Assembly (NCBI GenBank): GCA_902630555.1
Contig: CACOVB010000003.1
Location: forward strand, 1-47,089
Direction of reading: 5' to 3'
DNA: 47,089 bases
Source: an uncultured SAR116 cluster alpha proteobacterium
GTDB lineage: Bacteria > Pseudomonadota > Alphaproteobacteria > Puniceispirillales > Marisalimonadaceae
Made by a program: the position numbers and the translations under genes. A model generated the notes under the pieces. That model was not told the origin of the DNA. It made no database searches and was given only the letters and a program-made list of their open reading frames with translations. Positions 1-8,616 of this stretch are shown piece after piece (positions within the stretch are counted from its first letter, which is position 1; every line of letters starts with the position of its first letter).

Positions 1-919
1 TGGATATTGTTCCAGTAAATAAAAATTCGTTTTTTTTTGGATTTAAAAATCTTTGGGATAAGTCTTGTATTAAACTTTTGTCTCTGGGATACACTCCTAA
101 GAAAGCTGTTTCTGGCCAAATATTTAATATTGAAAGAAGATTATTATCATTATGTTTAAATTTTGATAAATCAGTCAATTTTTGATGATGGTCTAATTTA
201 AAAATTTTTTTCCATTTAATTTCCTGTTTTATATTTGGTTGAATAACATTTATCAAATGATTTTCATTGTAGGAGTGAATGGATTTAGTTGAATATCTAT
301 CATATGATTTTATAAATAAAAATACTATTGGAGTTAAAAGAAGAAATATTGGTAAGATAGATAATTTTTTATATTTAATAATTAATACTGGTAAGATAAT
401 AATAATAAGGAATACAAGATTCATAGAATAGGAACCTATAAATGAAAATCCTTGTATTAACACATGATCAGATGCAAAAAAACTTCCTGGCATTAGCCAA
501 GGAAAATTCAATAATTTACCTCTTAAATACTCAAAAATAGATAATAATATTATAATGTTTATATGAATTTCTCCAATTTTTGGTGAAATTAATTTTGCAA
601 AGAGAAAAGCTATACACCAAATTAATGATAAAAATAAAGGTAGTAATGCTGCAGCAATAGGCATTAAAAAAATATAAAAACCTGATTTAACCAAAAATGC
701 GTTTGCTATCCAATACAAACCTACAAAAAACCAACCAAAAGAGAATGAAAATGATAAGTAGAATACTTCTTTTAAGTTACTAACTTTGCAAATTCCGTAT
801 ATTGCAAATGAAAAACAAAAAATTAAAGGATAAATTTTATAAGGCTCTAAAGAAAAGGTTGCCAAAGCTCCAAAAAAGAAAAACAAAGGAATCTGAATTA
901 ATAATTTATTAACTCTCAT
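1..919 (-). CDS. lnt: Apolipoprotein N-acyltransferase Lnt (partial, C-terminus beyond window)
   Basis: Lnt adds the third acyl chain to the N-terminal cysteine of lipoproteins at the periplasmic face of the inner membrane. About 306 codons are present, from an ATG at 919 that overlaps the corC stop by 11 bases. The first ~200 residues are almost continuous hydrophobic segments, as expected for the multi-helix membrane part. They are followed by a soluble start with VIQPNIKQE (typical VQPNI motif) and then WPETAFLG, which carries the glutamate of the nitrilase-type catalytic triad. The remaining catalytic Lys and Cys lie beyond base 1. Position at the end of miaB-phoH-ybeY-corC is the usual place for lnt. 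Several lipoproteins in this window would be its substrates. Confidence 0.9.
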   Translation of the reverse strand, partial: MRVNKLLIQIPLFFFFGALATFSLEPYKIYPLIFCFSFAIYGICKVSNLKEVFYLSFSFSFGWFFVGLYWIANAFLVKSGFYIFLMPIAAALLPLFLSLIWCIAFLFAKLISPKIGEIHINIIILLSIFEYLRGKLLNFPWLMPGSFFASDHVLIQGFSFIGSYSMNLVFLIIIILPVLIIKYKKLSILPIFLLLTPIVFLFIKSYDRYSTKSIHSYNENHLINVIQPNIKQEIKWKKIFKLDHHQKLTDLSKFKHNDNNLLSILNIWPETAFLGVYPRDKSLIQDLSQRFLNPKKNEFLFTGTIS

Positions 920-1769
920 TTAATAATTTTAAGCCTTTAATTTTAACCTTAATAATTTTTCTTTTATCTGAATTTATTATTTCAAATTCTATTTTGTTCT
1001 TAACATCTCTAATAACTTCACCTTTTATTGGTACTCTTCCTGATAAACTTATTATATATCCTCCTAATGTCTCAAATTCTTCATTTTTAAATTCAGATAA
1101 ATCCAAACTTAATTTATCTTTAAGAAAATCAAGAGTTGCTCTAGCCTCTACAATTATTGTATTAAAATTTAATTTTTCTATTTTAATTTCAGATGTTTCA
1201 TCATGTTCATCTTCAATTTCTCCAACAAGTTCTTCAACTAGATCTTCAATGGTCACTAAGCCATCAATACCTCCATATTCATCCACGACTAGTGCCATAT
1301 GTCTTTTTTTAAGTCTCATCTCATGCAATAAATCTAATAAGCTTATTGAAGGCGCTATAAAAATTGGCTCTTTAAGAATATATTTTATACGATTTTTTTT
1401 CTTTGAATTAATATTTGCCAAAACATCTTTTATATGGATGATTCCTACTATATCATCTTTTGTTTCTCCAGTTACGGGCACTCTACTATGATTAGCCTTT
1501 GTTAATTGATTAACAATATCACTAAAATTATCTGACATTGACACAGTCACTATATCTACCCTTGGAACCATTACATCAATAGCCGTAATACCTCTTAGTC
1601 CAGCTAAATTTTTTAATAATTCATTTTCATGTTTTTGAGTTTTGTTAACCTCAAGCTTTGAATTAATTCGGCGAGATACAAATTGTTCAAGGTCATCGTC
1701 TGAATTATAAGATTTAACAATTGTTTTTTCTTTAAAAATCAACTTTAAAATATTAAAAAATTTAAGCAT
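909..1769 (-). CDS. corC: CorC/HlyC-type CBS-domain protein (YbeX)
   Basis: This is a soluble 286-residue member of the CorC family: two CBS domains (about residues 60-190, starting near MVPRVDIVTV and including the second-repeat motif VVDEYGGIDGLVT) followed by a CorC/HlyC C-terminal domain (about 205-285). The family is linked to Mg2+/Co2+ efflux and, in the ybeX context, to ribosome and RNA metabolism; the exact role here is not shown by sequence. The highly charged segment EELVGEIEDEHDE after the second CBS repeat is typical. The gene starts at an ATG overlapping the ybeY stop by 8 bases and ends overlapping lnt, so the three are probably translated in a coupled way. Confidence 0.9.
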   Translation of the reverse strand: MLKFFNILKLIFKEKTIVKSYNSDDDLEQFVSRRINSKLEVNKTQKHENELLKNLAGLRGITAIDVMVPRVDIVTVSMSDNFSDIVNQLTKANHSRVPVTGETKDDIVGIIHIKDVLANINSKKKNRIKYILKEPIFIAPSISLLDLLHEMRLKKRHMALVVDEYGGIDGLVTIEDLVEELVGEIEDEHDETSEIKIEKLNFNTIIVEARATLDFLKDKLSLDLSEFKNEEFETLGGYIISLSGRVPIKGEVIRDVKNKIEFEIINSDKRKIIKVKIKGLKLLNES

Positions 1770-2325
1770 ATGGATTTTTGATTCCTAAATTCTCTAATAT
1801 TGAAATTTCAATTTTTTCCATTTTTTTTCTTTCACTATCTATTTCGTGATCATATCCTAAGATATGTAAAATTGCGTGTAAAAAGATATGTATAAAATGA
1901 TCTTTAAATAGAACATTGTTTATTTTTGATTCACTAAAAATTCTTTCCATAGATATTATTATTTCACCTAAATGTATTTCTTGTTCAGTATTTTTAAAAT
2001 AATTATTCTTATCTATCATAGACTGAAAGGACAACACATTTGTGGGCTTGTTTAGGTTTCTGTATTTAAAGTTGATTTCTTTAATCTCTGCATCATTAGT
2101 AAGAAGGATAGAGAAATTTAATTTTTTTTTTTTTAAAAATGAACTTGTATATTTTTCAACATTTGAAAACAACAAATCAAATTTTCTTATTTTACGCAAA
2201 TAATAAATTTCATTATAAAAATCTAGATGTTTAAATTTAAATTCTAAAGTAAATCTATTGTTTTTATATAAACTTACCTTTTCTGAAAACATTCTTTTAC
2301 TTAACAAAAAACTATCACTTTTCAT
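1762..2325 (-). CDS. ybeY: Endoribonuclease YbeY (rRNA maturation factor)
   Basis: YbeY is a zinc-dependent endoribonuclease needed for 16S rRNA 3' end maturation and ribosome quality control. The zinc-binding motif HxxxHxxxxxH is intact near the C-terminus (HAILHILGYDH, about residues 150-160), preceded by the usual LHLGEI(I)IS-type strand. I prefer the ATG at 2325, which overlaps the phoH stop by 11 bases; a GTG two codons upstream at 2331 is also possible. At about 187 residues it is longer than the usual 150-165, and the extra is an N-terminal extension of about 30 residues rich in Lys and aromatic residues. The position between phoH and corC is the conserved one. Confidence 0.92.
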   Translation of the reverse strand: MKSDSFLLSKRMFSEKVSLYKNNRFTLEFKFKHLDFYNEIYYLRKIRKFDLLFSNVEKYTSSFLKKKKLNFSILLTNDAEIKEINFKYRNLNKPTNVLSFQSMIDKNNYFKNTEQEIHLGEIIISMERIFSESKINNVLFKDHFIHIFLHAILHILGYDHEIDSERKKMEKIEISILENLGIKNPYA

Positions 2326-3310
2326 AAGCACTTATAATTTCCGAAACTATTTTATGACGCACCACATCTTTTTTATTTAAATTAATAAATTTAATTGTTT
2401 TTAGATTAGAAAGTTTCTTTTTGGCTGTGCTTAATCCTGAATCATTTATGTATTTTATATCAATCTGTGTAAGGTCTCCATTTATAATCATCTTTGATCC
2501 ATAACCTAAACGAGTTAGAATCATCTTCATCTGTATTGATGAAGTATTTTGAGCTTCATCTATAATAATAAATGAATTTTTAAAAGTTCTTCCTCTCATA
2601 AAAGCAACAGGAGCAATTTCAATTATTCCTTCTTGTATTTTTTTTTCAACTGTTTCAAAAGGCATCATCTCATATAAAGCATCATAAATTGGTCTAAGAT
2701 AGGGATCAACTTTGTCTTTCATATCACCAGGTAAAAAACCTAAATTCTCTCCCGCTTCTACAGCAGGTCTAGATAAAATTATTTTATCAATATGACCCTT
2801 TTTTAAAGACTGTACAGCTTTTGCAACCGCTAAATAAGACTTACCAGTACCAGCAGGACCAAGACCGAATATCACATCATATTCATTAACAGCTTGTATA
2901 TATTTATTTTGACCATCACTTTTAGGATAAATAGTTTTTTTCCATGTATCAATTGAGTTTAATACTTTTGACGATGTATCAACTGAATTTTTATTTTTTA
3001 GCATTTTATACTCAGATTCAAAAATTGAAAAATCTATACTTTGAACATTATTTTTATTAAATAATAATATATCATAAACTTTATTTATCAATTCTTCAGC
3101 TAATTCCACATTATGTTTTTTTCCAACAATAAGTAACTTGTTTCCAAAAAAACTAATTTCTACATCTATAATTTTATTAAGCTTATCTATATTTTTAGAA
3201 TTTTCGCCAAGTAATGTATTTAAGTCATCATTAGAATTAAAAGTTAATTCAACTTGCGAAAGGTTTCTATGACTTAATGATTTAAGATTTTGAGCCTTTG
3301 TTTTAAGCAT
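2315..3310 (-). CDS. phoH: PhoH-like ATPase (YbeZ)
   Basis: This is a cytosolic P-loop ATPase of the PhoH/YbeZ family, 331 residues. It has a short N-terminal KH-like/unstructured part, then Walker A GPAGTGKS (about residue 150) and Walker B IIIDEAQNTS (about residue 250), with the family signature SRPAVEAGENLGFLPG between them. The family is associated with RNA metabolism together with YbeY, encoded directly downstream here. The start ATG at 3310 overlaps the end of miaB by 8 bases, so the gene is part of the miaB-phoH-ybeY-corC-lnt operon. No phosphate-regulatory site is visible because there is no intergenic DNA upstream. Confidence 0.93.
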   Translation of the reverse strand: MLKTKAQNLKSLSHRNLSQVELTFNSNDDLNTLLGENSKNIDKLNKIIDVEISFFGNKLLIVGKKHNVELAEELINKVYDILLFNKNNVQSIDFSIFESEYKMLKNKNSVDTSSKVLNSIDTWKKTIYPKSDGQNKYIQAVNEYDVIFGLGPAGTGKSYLAVAKAVQSLKKGHIDKIILSRPAVEAGENLGFLPGDMKDKVDPYLRPIYDALYEMMPFETVEKKIQEGIIEIAPVAFMRGRTFKNSFIIIDEAQNTSSIQMKMILTRLGYGSKMIINGDLTQIDIKYINDSGLSTAKKKLSNLKTIKFINLNKKDVVRHKIVSEIISAYEK

Positions 3311-4658
3311 TTTTTGTAGAACAAGCTAATAGACTATTCTGATTAGATTTAATAATTTTAACATTTAACATAGATCCAATTAATTTTTCATGATATTTTT
3401 TAACTGGGAAGTTTTCTTCATCAATATAAACAGTTTGATTATATGGAGACCTACCCAAAAACTGATTATTTTTGTTTTTATCTGTAATTAAAATAGGGAA
3501 TTCTAAACCCTCCATATTTTTATTAAAAGCTAACTGATAATGGTTAAGTTTATTTTGAATTTGATGAAGCCTAATTTTCTTAATATTCTCATCAACAATT
3601 TCTCCAAATTCTGATGATTTTGTCCCTGGTCTTTCTGAGTACATAAAAGAATAAGAACTTGCAAACCGAACTTCATTTATAATGTCTAATGTTTTTTTGT
3701 GATCCTCATTAGTTTCGCCTGGATGACCTACAATAAAGTCTGATGAAATTGCAATATCCTCACAGTATTTTCTTACCAATTCAATTATTTTCAAATATTC
3801 ACTAGCAGTATGTCTTCTATTCATTTTTTTTAAAATATTGTCAGACCCTGATTGTATCGGCAGATGTAAATAAGGCATAAGTTTATCAACGTTTTTGTGT
3901 GCTTTTATCAATTCTAGATCCATATCAAGAGGATGTGATGTGGTATAACGTATAGATAAAATTTCATCGATTTTTGCAATGTCTTCTATTAAACGTCCTA
4001 AGGTATAAGCTTTACTTTCATTTACATCATCTTTCCAAGCATTTACATTCTGTCCAAGTAATATAATTTCTTTAACCCCATTTTGAGCCATTTTTTTTAT
4101 TTCATCCAATATAGATTTTCTTGACCTTGAATATTCTGGACCTCTTGTAAAAGGAACAACACAAAAAGAACAAAATTTATCACAACCTTCTTGTATTGTT
4201 ACAAAATCTGATACTTTTCCTGTTTTTTTATTAAAGTTGAGATGATCAAATTTTGGAATTTCAGGAAATTTTAAATTTATTTCTTTTTTCTTTGAATCTT
4301 CGCTTATCTTTTTAAGAAGTTTGGGAAGATCTGTGTAAGCTTGTGGGCCAACCACTAAATCCACCCATGGTGATCTTTTAGTAATCTCTTTTCCTTCTGC
4401 TTGTGCAACACAGCCAGCAACAGCAATAATTGGTTTAATTAAATTATTATTTTCATAAATTTTTTTTATTCTTCCTAAATCAGAGTACATTTTCTCAGCT
4501 GCTTTATCTCTAACATGACATGTATTTAGTATTACTAAATCAGCTTCTTTTATGTCTTCAGATGTTTCATAACCATGACCATTTAATAAATTAGACATAT
4601 GATCGCTATCATAGAAGTTCATTTGACAACCATATGTTTTAATAAATAATTTTTTCAT
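3303..4658 (-). CDS. miaB: tRNA-2-methylthio-N6-dimethylallyladenosine synthase MiaB
   Basis: MiaB is a radical-SAM methylthiotransferase that converts i6A37 to ms2i6A37 in tRNAs reading UNN codons. Three N-terminal cysteines for the auxiliary cluster are present (TYGCQMN, NTCHVRDKA, AGCVAQAEG; about residues 11, 47 and 83), as is the radical-SAM triad in EGCDKFCSFCVVPFTRG (about residues 155-170). A TRAM-like tRNA-binding domain follows at about 375-440. Length (451) is normal. It is the first gene of the group with phoH, 8 bases after the acyltransferase gene. The related m6t6A enzyme MtaB is excluded by the MiaB-type spacing and by synteny with phoH. Confidence 0.95.
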   Translation of the reverse strand: MKKLFIKTYGCQMNFYDSDHMSNLLNGHGYETSEDIKEADLVILNTCHVRDKAAEKMYSDLGRIKKIYENNNLIKPIIAVAGCVAQAEGKEITKRSPWVDLVVGPQAYTDLPKLLKKISEDSKKKEINLKFPEIPKFDHLNFNKKTGKVSDFVTIQEGCDKFCSFCVVPFTRGPEYSRSRKSILDEIKKMAQNGVKEIILLGQNVNAWKDDVNESKAYTLGRLIEDIAKIDEILSIRYTTSHPLDMDLELIKAHKNVDKLMPYLHLPIQSGSDNILKKMNRRHTASEYLKIIELVRKYCEDIAISSDFIVGHPGETNEDHKKTLDIINEVRFASSYSFMYSERPGTKSSEFGEIVDENIKKIRLHQIQNKLNHYQLAFNKNMEGLEFPILITDKNKNNQFLGRSPYNQTVYIDEENFPVKKYHEKLIGSMLNVKIIKSNQNSLLACSTKNA

Positions 4659-4667
4659 AATACAAAA

Positions 4668-5474
4668 TTAATTTGGTAGACTATTGTTAAACTCATTTGA
4701 ATAAAAATTATCAATAGCATGATGTAAGGTATAAGTCATATCTTTTCTATTTGTAAAATCTTTTCCATTAAGAGGTTGTAAAAATGTTATTTTAGCTTTT
4801 ATTGAAAATAATTTTAAGACATTAATTAAATGAGGTTTTAAATCCATATCACCATACCAAGCAATAATAGGTTTTAACCATCTATTTAAAGGCATTCCAT
4901 TAATACTTGTATAATTAATTACAATTGGTTGAATCAAAATATTTTTTTGTTCCAAAGAAGTTAATAAACTCGACTTAAATTTAAGAACTCTTATTCCGTC
5001 AGATGTAGTCCCTTCTGGAAATAAAATAATACTATCTCCTTTAGATATAAAATCATAAATTATTGATTTATTTCTTTTCAAAAACCTTAAATTTCTATTA
5101 ATAAATATCGTATTACCCACCTTAGACAAATAACCAAAAATTGGCCAATTAGAAATCTCATTTTTTGCAATAAATCTTCCATTTATTGTGGATCCTAAAA
5201 CAGGTATATCTAAATATGAAAGATGATTAGAGACATAGAGTTTTGGTACATTATTTAAATTACTTTTACCTACGACCTCAACATTTATATTTATAAGCCA
5301 TAACAATAACTTATGGAAAATTTGAACTATTTTCTTGCTTTTACTTTTTACAAATAATTGTAAAAAAAATTTTAGAAAAATAAGAATTATGGTTAAAAAA
5401 ACAAAAACAAAAAATTTAAAAAAAAGACTTAATTTATCAACAAAATTTATATTTACGAAACTTAATTTGGACAA
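4668..5474 (-). CDS. 1-acylglycerol-3-phosphate / lyso-ornithine-lipid O-acyltransferase (PlsC/OlsA-like)
   Basis: This is a 268-residue membrane-associated acyltransferase of the PlsC family. A strongly hydrophobic N-terminal segment (about residues 16-42) precedes the catalytic HX4D motif (NHLSYLDIP, His84 and Asp89) and the substrate-binding FPEGTTSDG motif (about residue 155). It lies 12 bases downstream of an OlsB-like gene, which makes OlsA (second acylation of ornithine lipid) a real alternative to PlsC. No ATG is available: the frame opens after a stop at 5477-5475, and the first usable codon is TTG at 5474. The next methionine lies beyond the catalytic motif, so I take the TTG start. 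A start-codon sequencing error is also possible. Confidence 0.82.
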   Translation of the reverse strand: MSKLSFVNINFVDKLSLFFKFFVFVFLTIILIFLKFFLQLFVKSKSKKIVQIFHKLLLWLININVEVVGKSNLNNVPKLYVSNHLSYLDIPVLGSTINGRFIAKNEISNWPIFGYLSKVGNTIFINRNLRFLKRNKSIIYDFISKGDSIILFPEGTTSDGIRVLKFKSSLLTSLEQKNILIQPIVINYTSINGMPLNRWLKPIIAWYGDMDLKPHLINVLKLFSIKAKITFLQPLNGKDFTNRKDMTYTLHHAIDNFYSNEFNNSLPN

Positions 5475-5486
5475 TTATTTCTCATG

Positions 5487-6368
5487 TTAATTTAAAAATT
5501 TATTCTGGTAACGACTAACAATATTTTCTGTTAACATAATTACACAATAATCAATTGTTTCAAATTCCTTATCTATATAAAAGTTTTCACTAACCATTCC
5601 ACCAGCTCTTAAATAACCTTTTATTAATGGAGGTAGTTTATTAAATATAGGTAATCGCTTTATGTTTTTTCCATACGAAATTTCATTATCTTGAAGTGAT
5701 TTGACACTATAACTTTTTGGCAACCTATAACTTTTATACAATAAAGTAAACTCATCTTTAAATTTATTTGGGTTAGTCCCATTAAAACTAGCACATCCCA
5801 TTAGAATTTTAATATTACATATTTTAATATATTTTGAAATTCCTTGCCATAGTAATTTTAGTATAATACCAGATCGATATTCAAGGTGTACACATGAACG
5901 TCCAAGCTCTAAAATGTCTTTGCTAGAAAAATTCTTCTTTAAGTTTGATATATCAAACTCTTGTTCAGTATAAAATCCTCTATATAGTTTTGCACAATTT
6001 CCTCTCAACAATCTATAGGTTCCTATTACATTATCTTTAACTTCTCTATCATTATCAATTATGATCAAATGATCAGATATTTTGTCATAAAAATCGTAAT
6101 CTCTTTGTAATAAAGATTTTAAATAATTTCTTTTAATTTTTTTTTCTTTGAAGAAGATTTTGTATCTTAATGATTGAGCTTTCTTAATTTCAAAATTAGA
6201 TTCTGCAATTTTGATAATAAAATTTTTAAATATTATTGGTTTAAATTCTATTTTGTTTTTATCGATTATTTTTTTTTTTCTAATTGAAAATGATATCTTT
6301 TTTTTAGTTTTAAGAAAAAGATTTGTATTAATAAATTCATTAAATAAAGATAAATTTTCCATATACAT
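5487..6368 (-). CDS. GNAT-fold N-acyltransferase, OlsB-like (ornithine-acyl-ACP acyltransferase)
   Basis: This 293-residue protein matches the hemolysin-like acyltransferase family that includes OlsB, which makes lyso-ornithine lipid from ornithine and 3-hydroxyacyl-ACP. Recognisable parts are the LRYKIFFKE segment (about residue 67), VIGTYRLLRG (about 113), the central ELGRSCVHLEYRSG motif and MGCASFNGTNP. The tail contains a phosphate/acyl-binding-like LPPLIKGYLRAGG. The PlsC-type gene directly after it supports an olsBA-like pair. The ATG at 6368 is followed two codons later by another ATG at 6362. No experimental function can be read from sequence; a general acyl-homoserine-lactone-synthase-like acyltransferase is the alternative. 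Confidence 0.78.
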   Translation of the reverse strand: MYMENLSLFNEFINTNLFLKTKKKISFSIRKKKIIDKNKIEFKPIIFKNFIIKIAESNFEIKKAQSLRYKIFFKEKKIKRNYLKSLLQRDYDFYDKISDHLIIIDNDREVKDNVIGTYRLLRGNCAKLYRGFYTEQEFDISNLKKNFSSKDILELGRSCVHLEYRSGIILKLLWQGISKYIKICNIKILMGCASFNGTNPNKFKDEFTLLYKSYRLPKSYSVKSLQDNEISYGKNIKRLPIFNKLPPLIKGYLRAGGMVSENFYIDKEFETIDYCVIMLTENIVSRYQNKFLN

Positions 6369-6414
6369 TTTTATAAGTATATTATTTTACAATTTTATTA
6401 TATCTAAGTTACAG

Positions 6415-6846
6415 TTAATTAACATTTTCTAGTTTTAATAGAATTGCGTCAGACTTTGGCTTCTTATAATAGTTTTTTCTTAAACCAATTTTTAAGAAAT
6501 TTAAACTATAATAAAACATTATCGCATTTATATTATTTGTAGATACTTCTACAAAAATGTTTTTTAAATTTGAACTTTTCAAATATTCTACTAATAGTTT
6601 ACCATGACCCATCTTTTGAAATTTTTTAGAGACACCAATTGAAATTATATCGCAGTCACTTTTATTCAAAGAAAATTGTAAAAAACCTATAATTTTCTTT
6701 TCTAAAACTAATTTAATAAATTTAAAATTTTCATTTGATAATGTTTGATTAAAAAAATTTAATTTAGTTTTATTTAAATTTAACTCATTTTCTAATTCGT
6801 TTATTTTAGGTAAATCTTTTACCGTAACTTCAGATATTTTCCACAT
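6415..6846 (-). CDS. rimI: Ribosomal-protein-alanine N-acetyltransferase RimI-like
   Basis: This is a small GNAT acetyltransferase. The acetyl-CoA-binding region is KKFQKMGHGKLLVEYL (the usual RxxGxG is degenerate as K-M-G-H-G-K), followed by FVEVSTNNINAIMFYYSLNF, the RimI-type substrate strand with Asn-Ala-x-x-(F/L)-Tyr. RimI acetylates the N-terminal alanine of ribosomal protein S18. I place the start at the ATG at 6846, one base after the tsaB stop, giving 143 residues; an ATG-type extension to 6885 would overlap tsaB by 38 bases and adds no family-like sequence. The tsaB-rimI order is conserved in alphaproteobacteria. Confidence 0.82.
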   Translation of the reverse strand: MWKISEVTVKDLPKINELENELNLNKTKLNFFNQTLSNENFKFIKLVLEKKIIGFLQFSLNKSDCDIISIGVSKKFQKMGHGKLLVEYLKSSNLKNIFVEVSTNNINAIMFYYSLNFLKIGLRKNYYKKPKSDAILLKLENVN

Positions 6847-6847
6847 G

Positions 6848-7561
6848 TTAGTTTGTTGATGGTGACTTTCCATAAAGAGGATCAAATTTTTCTTCTAAAA
6901 AGTTTGTATAATTAGTTTGACTTATATTATTTTCAATCAAATCAGATAAGTTGATAATAATTTCAAGTATATTAGATCTATCAACTATTAGGATGTTTTT
7001 AAAAAATGATGCCTCATTAGGATTTGCTCCTAAATATACAGAATGAATATTTTGAATAGATAAATTTAAAGTTCCTAAATAAGTGCCAATATGATCTAAG
7101 TCGATACTTTTAATATCTGATAGACATTTAAGAAAGAATAAGAAATTTTTTTTCTTTTGATAAATTTGGACAAAGTGATCTTTAGAATGATTTAAAATTG
7201 ATAAAATATATATATTATCATTTATTTTAGATTTAAGATTTAAATAACAAGCAATAATGAATAAGTTATTCAAACCTATAAATTTTGTCCTTGAATATTT
7301 ATTAAATTTTAAAGCCTTAACATAAGATATGATTCTCCTAATGATTGTAAAACCCCCAGGGCCACAACTATAAAACACATTGTTAAGGCATGATTTATTT
7401 GAAATAAAATTAGAAACTACCTTAAAAAATTTATCCTCGTTATCATCTTCTATAATATTAAATTCCTTGACTTTTTCTAATTTTGAATTAACAACTAATG
7501 CTAATGTCAACACTTCAGAATAGCCAAATATAATTAAAGATTTTTTATTAACATTTTTCAT
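6848..7561 (-). CDS. tsaB: tRNA threonylcarbamoyladenosine biosynthesis protein TsaB (YeaZ)
   Basis: TsaB is the inactive-Kae1-like scaffold that works with TsaD and TsaE to make t6A37 in tRNAs. The N-terminal ASKHA strand and the family motif are present, but divergent: GPGGFTIIRR (about residues 67-76) replaces the usual GPGSFTGLRIG. About 237 residues is normal. The start is the ATG at 7561; a TTG two codons upstream is possible. The start codon overlaps that of the divergent deacetylase gene in the bases CATG, so its promoter must lie inside that gene. The rest of the protein is poorly conserved and Asn/Lys/Ile rich, as is typical for TsaB in AT-rich genomes. Confidence 0.8.
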   Translation of the reverse strand: MKNVNKKSLIIFGYSEVLTLALVVNSKLEKVKEFNIIEDDNEDKFFKVVSNFISNKSCLNNVFYSCGPGGFTIIRRIISYVKALKFNKYSRTKFIGLNNLFIIACYLNLKSKINDNIYILSILNHSKDHFVQIYQKKKNFLFFLKCLSDIKSIDLDHIGTYLGTLNLSIQNIHSVYLGANPNEASFFKNILIVDRSNILEIIINLSDLIENNISQTNYTNFLEEKFDPLYGKSPSTN

Positions 7562-8609
7562 GATCAATTCTAAACTTAATTCTAAAATTTTATTAATATT
7601 TAATTTTATTTTTATTTATTTATTTACTCCAAATATATCTTTTTCTGAAGATAAATTTTTAAATAAAATTAACCATGCAAACATTCTGATGTATCATAGA
7701 TTTGGCGAAAATAAATATCCAACTACAAATACTACAATTGAACAATTTATTACACATACAAATGAATTAGTTAAAGACAAATATGACGTAATTAGACTTG
7801 ATAAAGTTATAAAGGGATTACAGGGCGAAATTAATTTAAAAGACAGGACTGTTTCTATTACTATAGATGACGCATATTTATCTGTATATACTAAAGCTTG
7901 GCCAATTTTAAAAAAACTAAATCTACCTTTTACATTGTTTATTTCTACTGATGTAATTGATAATAATTTTTCAAATTATATGAACTGGGATCAAATCAGA
8001 GAACTAGTTGACAATGGTGTTTTAGTTGGAAGTCAAACAAAATCACACCCACATTTGCATAGGTTAAGTAGTAAACAAATATTAAATGAGATTGAATATT
8101 CTAACAAGCGCTTCATAAAAGAACTAGGATTTAAGCCTAAATTATTTGCCTATCCTTATGGAGAATATGATAACAAAACTATAGAAATTGTTAAAGGATC
8201 TGGATTTGAAGCAGCCTTTGGACAACATTCAGGTGTTGCGCATATATCTTCAGGAATTTTTGAGCTACCAAGATTTGCTATGAATGAAAATTATGGAGAT
8301 TTAACAAGATTAAAACTTGCTACTAATGCACTACCTATCATTATTAAAGACATAAGCCCTGAGGATAATTTTCTTAAAGTAAATCCTCCAGATTTTGGCT
8401 TTACTCTCAGTTCGAAAATCAAACCAATGAGAGCCGTTAGATGTTTTGCAAGTAATGGTATTGTTACAAATACTAAAAGAATTGGTAAATTTAGAATTGA
8501 AGTAAGATTGGAAGAAAAGTTCCCTAATGCTAGAGGAAGAATAAACTGTACAATGGCAGCTAAAGATGGCAGATGGAGATGGTTTGGAAAACAATTCGTA
8601 ACAAGGTAG
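7560..8609 (+). CDS. Secreted polysaccharide deacetylase family protein (NodB-fold)
   Basis: This 349-residue protein has an N-terminal signal peptide or anchor (about residues 8-28) and a NodB-type carbohydrate esterase 4 domain. Motifs seen are MLYHRFGE (about 44), motif 1 TIDDAY (101-106, with the catalytic and metal-binding Asp pair), motif 2 SQTKSHPHL (158-166), and motif 3 AYPYGEYD. The first metal-binding His of the usual H-T/S-x-x-H is Gln159, while His163 is kept. A C-terminal beta-rich region with two cysteines and RWRWFGKQF (about 255-349) follows. It would act on cell-wall or surface glycans in the periplasm. It runs towards the Bax-like gene with a 7-base gap. Confidence 0.8.
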   Translation: MINSKLNSKILLIFNFIFIYLFTPNISFSEDKFLNKINHANILMYHRFGENKYPTTNTTIEQFITHTNELVKDKYDVIRLDKVIKGLQGEINLKDRTVSITIDDAYLSVYTKAWPILKKLNLPFTLFISTDVIDNNFSNYMNWDQIRELVDNGVLVGSQTKSHPHLHRLSSKQILNEIEYSNKRFIKELGFKPKLFAYPYGEYDNKTIEIVKGSGFEAAFGQHSGVAHISSGIFELPRFAMNENYGDLTRLKLATNALPIIIKDISPEDNFLKVNPPDFGFTLSSKIKPMRAVRCFASNGIVTNTKRIGKFRIEVRLEEKFPNARGRINCTMAAKDGRWRWFGKQFVTR

Positions 8610-8616
8610 GAAATTA

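Noticed and set aside
6847..6885. Longer N-terminus for rimI beginning at 6885.
   Set aside because: The added residues do not resemble the family and would overlap tsaB by 38 bases, while the ATG at 6846 fits exactly after the tsaB stop.
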